A stretch of 64,000 nucleotides of DNA, taken from the NCBI GenBank assembly GCA_022836615.1, contig MU405314.1:78708-142707 (forward strand), in the 5' to 3' direction. Shown one piece after another: positions 57,501 through 64,000 of the stretch. Every line of letters begins with the position of its first letter. The stretch's first letter is position 1. Under the pieces are notes generated by a model. The model was given only the letters and a program-made list of their open reading frames with translations, had not been told where the DNA came from and made no database searches. This stretch comes from Annulohypoxylon bovei var. microspora. Taxonomy: Eukaryota; Ascomycota; Sordariomycetes; Xylariales; Hypoxylaceae. A program made the translations under genes and the position numbers.

Positions 57501-60500
57501 CGTGGTGTTTTATCTCGAAAGTCGGACTGCCGGCGGGCACCGGTAGAATATACATCGTGGTAAATAAACTTCGTATCATAGGAGATGGCGCGACATAGCA
57601 TTACATAGTCCCGTACTAAAATAACCTCCAATTGATAGCGAAACCAACTAATAAATTCAGCTCTCGATAGCTTCTAATTCGTATTAGTCGATAGTTCTCA
57701 TATAGGTAATAAGAATTTACTTGGCTATTATCCAACTTCTAACTACTACGTATACATTACGTATGTATTTGGTGGCGCCACACTAAAACGGAAAAGGGGG
57801 GATTAAATTCCTGAATTGAAAATACAAGAATATAAATTAATAGAACGATTATGTCGGGTTCGTCGAACGCACGGCTAGCTCGGCGTGGTTGACCTGCAGG
57901 CGCAAGGCTTCGCCTCAGACGGCGGCAACACACATACATGCTCGAGATCATGACAGGCTGTTGGAATACATCCACTATCACACGCAATCGTGTTACCATG
58001 CATACAGGCTACGATGATCTACATCTAAGGCGTCTGAAAAAGAGATTCCCGCAGACTTGGCTGTGTATCTCCTCCTATCCGTTGCCTTTCTCCCCGTATA
58101 TAACTTTATTACGCTGCAGGAGTTGGTTTATCAAACAATGGCTGGCGAGTCCGCCCCCTTGCACAGCAGAGCTACGCACTATATTTACCGTGAGGTCTTG
58201 ATTACCTACATACCTAGCAGTTTCATGTTTCGACTTACATAAAACCGACAGGCACTTCAGTTTATATATTAGATCGCCGAATCCTGCACTCTTGATAACC
58301 ACTTCATAGGTTTGGATCTACATAACCTCGCACTCGCGCATCCCGTACATATATATGGCGGTTACGCGATGTTGGTGACTCCGCGTACGCCGTTACATGC
58401 GCCTACAAAGCTGATCGTTCTCCTGGCGCTTCCTTATCTCGCTTTAAAGGTCCGGTCAACAAAAAGTGCGCAAAACTCCCACAGTATGAATCCGACATGG
58501 TTAGCGTAGCATCCCCTGATTTGTTGCTGGGAGTCGTCTTGGCTTTACCAAGCTACAGTAGTTTGGTTCATGGATGCTACCCATCCCTGCCTACTGAGCC
58601 GGGCCACCGCTTGGCCATAGCTCTTACTAGACCTTGCTCGCCAACCGGGGTAAGGAGAGAAGCTGACGCGAACGCTCGCGAAGAGTCTCCCTAATGGTGG
58701 AGCTTTGTCCATTAACAAGCTAGAGCCTCTATCAAGGGTTAGGCTTCAGGAGAAAAAAGAGAAAATTTTCTCTTCCCCAATCTTATATCTCAAAAGAATC
58801 TATCTGATGAAAGAATAGGTTGGGGTATGGAGTAGTCAATGGGGTTGATGCTCTAAACTAAATTAATGCTGGGGAGAGGGAAGAGAATCTAAGAAAATCT
58901 AAGCAAGCCACTTACGTTACCTCGCATGTTTATGGCGACGGTGAGAGCGAACGGGATGTTTGATGGTTGCGACACTATTTCTATCCTCCCCTGTCGGCTC
59001 TGGCCTAGGTGCCGCTTGACGACACCCCGATATGGCTGGACCGGTTTAGAATTCTTGGTTACACGATCAACGTCCCAGATCATACAATCTGATCGACGCG
59101 CCCAGCCACAATCTAGACCTCGCGATTAGACAATCCTTTAAAGGCTCGGAGTCGCTCCCTCGGATGCCGACAATTCTAGACAAACTTTTTCTTAATCCAT
59201 ACGTCGCCATCGCTCACTTATGTTTGTTTGCGCCTGCACATTCTTCGTATCATGCAGGTGGTGTTAAAATCATACAGACAGAGACATTCTCGAACACCTT
59301 CGAAAGGATGCGATTTATTTCGTCTCGATGCACGAAATGAAGGAGTGACATTCTCGCCTTCTGGATATGGTAGAAATCTTCGCGAATCTGGTCAGATAAG
59401 AGCTCCGACAACGGCCCTCCTTTACGAGCCTTTGCGCCATGCAAGTTTGCCTCTCGATGAGACAATCCTGCTACCTTTTGATACACAATTTTTGTTTGGC
59501 TAATTTTCTTATCATCTTTTTCCAACTAACGCGCCGGTATCGATTTCTATATAACTTCGGTTCCGACCCTTCCGTCCGAAACGCTTCAGCTAATTGAAAG
59601 CGTTCTGTTTAAGTGCACCATCCCTCTCGAGGCCCTTTCTCTTCAATTAACTTAGGTTGCGCAATAATCTTCCGGAACTCTTGTTCCTCTAGTGTTACGA
59701 TCAACGCGCCTGTTTGCCCTTTTAGATAGCAAGATGCATGGAAGCAACCCTACATCTCTTGCGTCGTCCTATCTTCATCCCTCAGATTGTCTAGGGTTAC
59801 ATGTCTATTCCAAGAAGAACCTAGGCTCACATGCTAAATCTTAGGACGTGCAGTACTGTAAGTCAAGTAACCCCACCAACATATATTACTTCCATCCTGG
59901 CCTGATATGGAACGAGGTGTGTCTCCTATGCGGTTGACGCCGACTTGTCTGCTATATTCTATTCGTCCCCGGACTGAACTATGTATCTCCGCCTCCCCCT
60001 TTCCCCGGACGACCTACTTTACAAGGTGAAGATTACGTACATCTAGTTAGGGTGTTGTCGTATGAGAATTGTTGCCACTTTCATGACTGAACCCGATTCA
60101 TCATATTAGTAATCAAGCCCACCCTCGGGATGAGAGCGCCATGAATAGTAAGGCAACAGCAAGGCTATCCAATTGTCTCATCATTCGGCGAACTTGTCCA
60201 TAGACAACAGGAAGCTGATACGAGCATTGTTGACTTGAAGGATGTTGACATTCGATTATGATATAATTGTGTTACCACATCTTAAGCCGCGACGGTGCTT
60301 GATCCGTTTTTGATACAGCGCATACATGTCACGGGCGATCTCTCGTCAACGTGCTTATGTACAGTGCGTTCACACTCCTGTGCCGCCAAAACGCGTCTGA
60401 CATTGTAACCCAAGCCTTTTGCGACGAAGTTGTATGAAAACAAATGTGACGAGATACAATGCTAAACTGATCAATAACATTTGAACAACTTTAATAGATC

Positions 60501-60972
60501 GTCAGATCCAATATTTTCTCTTTCGTGTAATACGAGGCTATTCGTCTGCAAAACATAAATCGACATTTACACACCCTCCCGTTGCCATAAGGAATTATCA
60601 ATAAAGATATTGAACTAACGCCAGATCTAGAGTTTATCTGTTTTCGAAAATGTGTATGCGAGCCTTAAAATGCTAGGCTGAAAAGAGGCTCAATGCTGAT
60701 CATATTATACTAAATACAAGAAATCATATTAGTACCTGGCATTGGAACATTTTCGATGACATGGGTGGCAATTGAAATAATCCTCGCGTCGATCGTTCAA
60801 CATCTCGAACCGCCAACCAATCAGATGCGTTTACCGGCTTTTATATCCGACCGCTCGCTTATTCAGATTCTATGTCTTATTTCATTTGATAACTTTTTTC
60901 TGAAATTCGTATCATCCAAACATATTCCATAATCGCCTAACATCCAAACGTCCCAGATTCATCAGGCTTCCC
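54501..60972. other. Gene-poor region with simple repeats
   Basis: No gene is supported in about 6.4 kb. Simple repeats include CCTTGCCTT-like runs (about 55530-55575), CCATACACC-like units (55835-55905) and AAGGATC-like units (56005-56045). A pyrimidine-rich block lies at about 56860-56920. A minus-strand frame at 59250-59525 (HREANLHGAKARKGGPLSEL, then YHIQKARMSLLHFVHRDE) has a coding-like composition and could be an exon of an unknown gene, but I cannot complete it. Confidence 0.35.
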
Positions 60973-60998
60973 AAAAAAAAAAAAAAAAAAAAAAAAAA
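60973..60998 (+). repeat. Run of 26 A
   Basis: An uninterrupted A-tract, by far the longest homopolymer in the window. It could be simple slippage or the tail of a retroposed sequence; no target duplication was identified. Confidence 0.6.
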
Positions 60999-63900
60999 CC
61001 GATAATAATGAGTCTTTTGCTATACAATGAGCCCACACATATGCCGCTACTATGTAGCATCTCGTTAAACGATATGGAGCGTACTATGTAAATCCAGCAG
61101 CCTACGGAAATAAATCCCCATGTCTCGGTGCTACTGTACCTAAATGTATGCTATCGCCGGACGACGGTGGATCCCAAACCGACGGGCTCCCCTGCCCTGC
61201 CCCTTGATCTCCTCTTGATCCGTGTCACGATCGACGCCCAATATGCCAGATCTTTTAAGAGGTATATTAGCGAGTAGAAGCGACATGGGGTACGCGGAGA
61301 CGCTACTATTGCCCACATCCAGCTCTCATGCACCTACAGAACTTTACACGATAGCATCGAAACAGCGATGGCTCCAGTGCTCTCCACTAGGTATGATTCT
61401 GACATGGCGCATTACCGCCGCAAGCCAGCAAGAACTTGGGCCATGACGACATCCCGCTGCCAGTACCGCCTAAAGCTCTCGTCTTTTATATAAGAAAGAC
61501 CTGATACGGTAACGACGTCAGCGGGTATCGATAAATAGGACGAGTCGAATAGGAGACCGGAGTCCTCGTCAGTCCTGCGACTACCTAAAACTAATAAATC
61601 GTCGGGTACCGTGAGGTGTCGAGCCAATGTAACTCTAACGAGATGACTAATAAACAAAACAAAACCCCGCAGGTGCAAGATTTCAAGACTGAAGCTACAT
61701 CCCCCCTTCTCATATGAAGATAAGTTTCCAGAAGAGGTCGGGGATATCTCCGTCTAATGTAGACGCGTCGGTAATCTTAGATTGGCAGTTCACTGTCACA
61801 CAAGCCAGGGGAACGTAGGTACCTACCTAGACTAGCCATGCAGGTAACATCCGAATCCCAACAAGAAACGGTGGTGAGGTTTCGCAGCGTCTGTGGCGCC
61901 TGCTGCGGCAAGATGGTATTGTGAGGTAATCGGTAAGACACAAGACCGAGAAGACCAAAGTTGATGCTCGTCCGCAACCACCTGCCTAGAGACACTAGGA
62001 AGACACGAAGCGGGCCGGAACGAAGAACTAATGCTAAAGATCTCCCGATCGACTTAAGTAAGTAATGATTTTCTTCCTCCTCCGGGCACCCCATATGCGG
62101 TGCTGCTTAACCCCGTTGCTTATTTTACCACCCATGTAAGGCTGAGGGCCGTGTATAACGCGTACCACGGAGACCATGTGACGGGATTAGTAAGTAAATC
62201 GATACAGAGACCGGGGCCGAGTCGTGGGATTAGTTGATTGTACATATTTCACACCGCAAGATGAACGCCTTCGAGCCTCAAGTCGGAACTAGTGCTTATC
62301 AGGGGTTTATGTAGTAGAGGGTTACATGGCTAGAGGGCTAGAGGGCTAGAGGGCTAGAGGGCTAGAGAGTCAGGGCAAATAAGATGGCATTCCAAATTTT
62401 ATACGAAATTGTGTCTAGGATTCATGTTGCACGTATCATATTTCTGGGTGAGCTGCTCGGGGAGAGAAAATCGATCCTGGGGAATGGAATTATCTCGACA
62501 TCCGCATTGTTTTCCCCATGGGCACAAAACACTCGACTGCATACCCGAATAGGACCGAAGAATATATTGAGGGTTAGGGTGGATGCATCCTCTGATTGAT
62601 ACGCTTACCGATTGTGAGGAGATGTATGCAGATTGGTGCGACACTCGATATGATGTAGGTATTCGCAAATTCATGAAGGGGGTGCTATATCGTGTGTACT
62701 AAGTGATGTTATAGAAGGCATGTGATTGCGCTGTATGTACCTAAGCAGCATGCTACCGTGGAGATAGAGATCCATTGCATTTTACACGACGCTGACCTTA
62801 CCTTACGAACCATAACCGCTCGCGGGTATTGGCCAGGAATAACTTCTAATCAGCCTGCTCATATTGCACCAGTTCGGCGAGAACCATAACCCATTTACGG
62901 GGTGCATAATGCAGTATGTTGTGTAAGGTCAGGCCGCAGGCATTGTGAAATCTGGCCCAGTCTCGTCGAGGGTTGTGCTACCTTGTCGTTGCGTTGATAG
63001 ATAACATCGCATTTCAGTTCAATTTGACCAGATCGGCATTTCAGAAGTCGGTTATCGTCTTTGCCGCAGTTAAGATGCGAGTTCGCAAATTTGATGCCAG
63101 TAGGGTTGGACTTAGAAGTAAGGAGTCAAGGTTGTTGCGTGCTACCACAGCAGGCTTTAGCGATTTCAACTCAAGACAATGGGTCTTTAAAGTCAAAGCT
63201 ACGACCTTTCGGGTTTCCGAGCTAGGAATTGATAGGTGCCATACTCCAATGGGACGGGCAAGCTTATGCTCGTGTCGATCACCGGCTGTACCATTTTGGG
63301 AATAGTCTTCCGTCAAGATGCCGGAAAGCCCCATCAAGACGGGCTAGAACATTGAACATTATCGCTGTTTGTAGCGGTCAGCCTACAAAATCCCGCTGAG
63401 GCTATTCCTAGCTTACTATGATGTCAAAATTTCTACTCATAAGATGTTGTTAACTCATTTAACTTAATAGTCTTAACATGAAATAAGAACCTTTTCTTAT
63501 ATGAGTTAAATTTGCGATTCTTCCGCAATGTTGTAGAATCGAGCTTGTCTACTAGGATAGCTATAGAATAACGTTACCTATTTAATACGATACTTTTTTA
63601 ACTTAGGTAGGTATATTCTGTATTTCATGAATCAGATGCTTATATTAAATGTCGAATTGCCGAAGTTGATGCTATATATGTTCAATCAGGGAAGGTATTT
63701 CGTCATCGTGAGAATTGCAAGTTGCGGCGGTGAGACACTGAAAGATGACCTCGAAATATATAACCCTCAACGTAGAGGTAGAGGAAAGAGAGGATAGAAC
63801 ATGGTCTAAATCACATAATCCTGAACTCAGCCCTCGCACGGAAACGAAATTACTCATATCCTAGCACACATTTGTAACGAATGTATGTAACGTTCTTTTC

Positions 63901-64000
63901 CAGCACTTAGGGTTCGGATTTTTTAAATGCGTATAATGAAAATGCGTATAATGCATGCATTAATGCCGCATTTTGGTTGATTATGCGCATAACGGATCGG
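60999..64000. other. Intergenic end of the window
   Basis: No gene is supported. Minus-strand frames at 61412-61678 (GLLFDSSYLSIPADVVTVSG) and 62399-62674 are open but unknown. An 8-bp tandem repeat lies at 62329-62376. Confidence 0.35.
62329..62376. repeat. 8-bp tandem repeat GCTAGAGG, about six copies
   Basis: Five perfect GCTAGAGG units are followed by GCTAGAGA. It lies in an otherwise featureless stretch. Confidence 0.8.

Overview
The window looks like a chromosomal segment of a filamentous ascomycete (Pezizomycotina, probably Sordariomycetes). The genes carry short introns (about 50-170 nt) with GT..AG ends and CTAAC/CTGAC-like branch sites. The proteins are typical fungal ones: a Zn(II)2Cys6 regulator, acetamidase, COMT-type O-methyltransferase, a CBM21 phosphatase-1 targeting subunit and a HET-like remnant. 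Repeats show C-to-T decay that resembles repeat-induced point mutation (RIP). Gene density is low: about ten intact genes and three broken ones in 64 kb.

Layout. 0.6-1.8 kb holds a low-complexity hypothetical protein. 3.0-4.5 kb holds an intact five-exon O-methyltransferase. 4.9-5.4 kb is a 473-bp hAT-like miniature element with an 8-bp target duplication. 5.55-9.69 kb (minus) is an amidase gene split by a 1,928-bp, heavily AT-shifted Fot1/pogo-type transposon that sits on a TA. 14.4-14.7 kb is a second miniature element. 15.3-16.3 kb is a basic hypothetical protein. 20.1-21.1 kb is a HET-like remnant. 22.5-23.7 kb is an MDR-family reductase. 24.2-25.6 kb is a multiply broken conserved hypothetical gene. 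25.7-38.6 kb is a gene desert with repeats, including an 832-bp element with 227-bp perfect inverted arms whose tips resemble those of the Fot1-like element.

38.6-53.2 kb is the gene-rich part: the Zn2Cys6 regulator, proteasome alpha4 with a 7-nt microexon, a CHY zinc-finger protein with a 5-nt coding first exon, a single-pass membrane protein, a Ccc1/VIT-like transporter, a secreted acid phosphatase and the CBM21/PP1 subunit. Three neighbouring pairs are convergent. 53.3-64 kb has no gene I can support, apart from the leader of the CBM21 gene.

The genes do not form an obvious pathway cluster. The main theme is DNA-transposon activity: four elements with recognisable target duplications, two of which share a terminal sequence family, and one of which inserted into an otherwise frame-perfect amidase. 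All exon structures were worked out by hand from splice sites and family resemblance. Where several exons join, the reading frame closes exactly, which is the main support.
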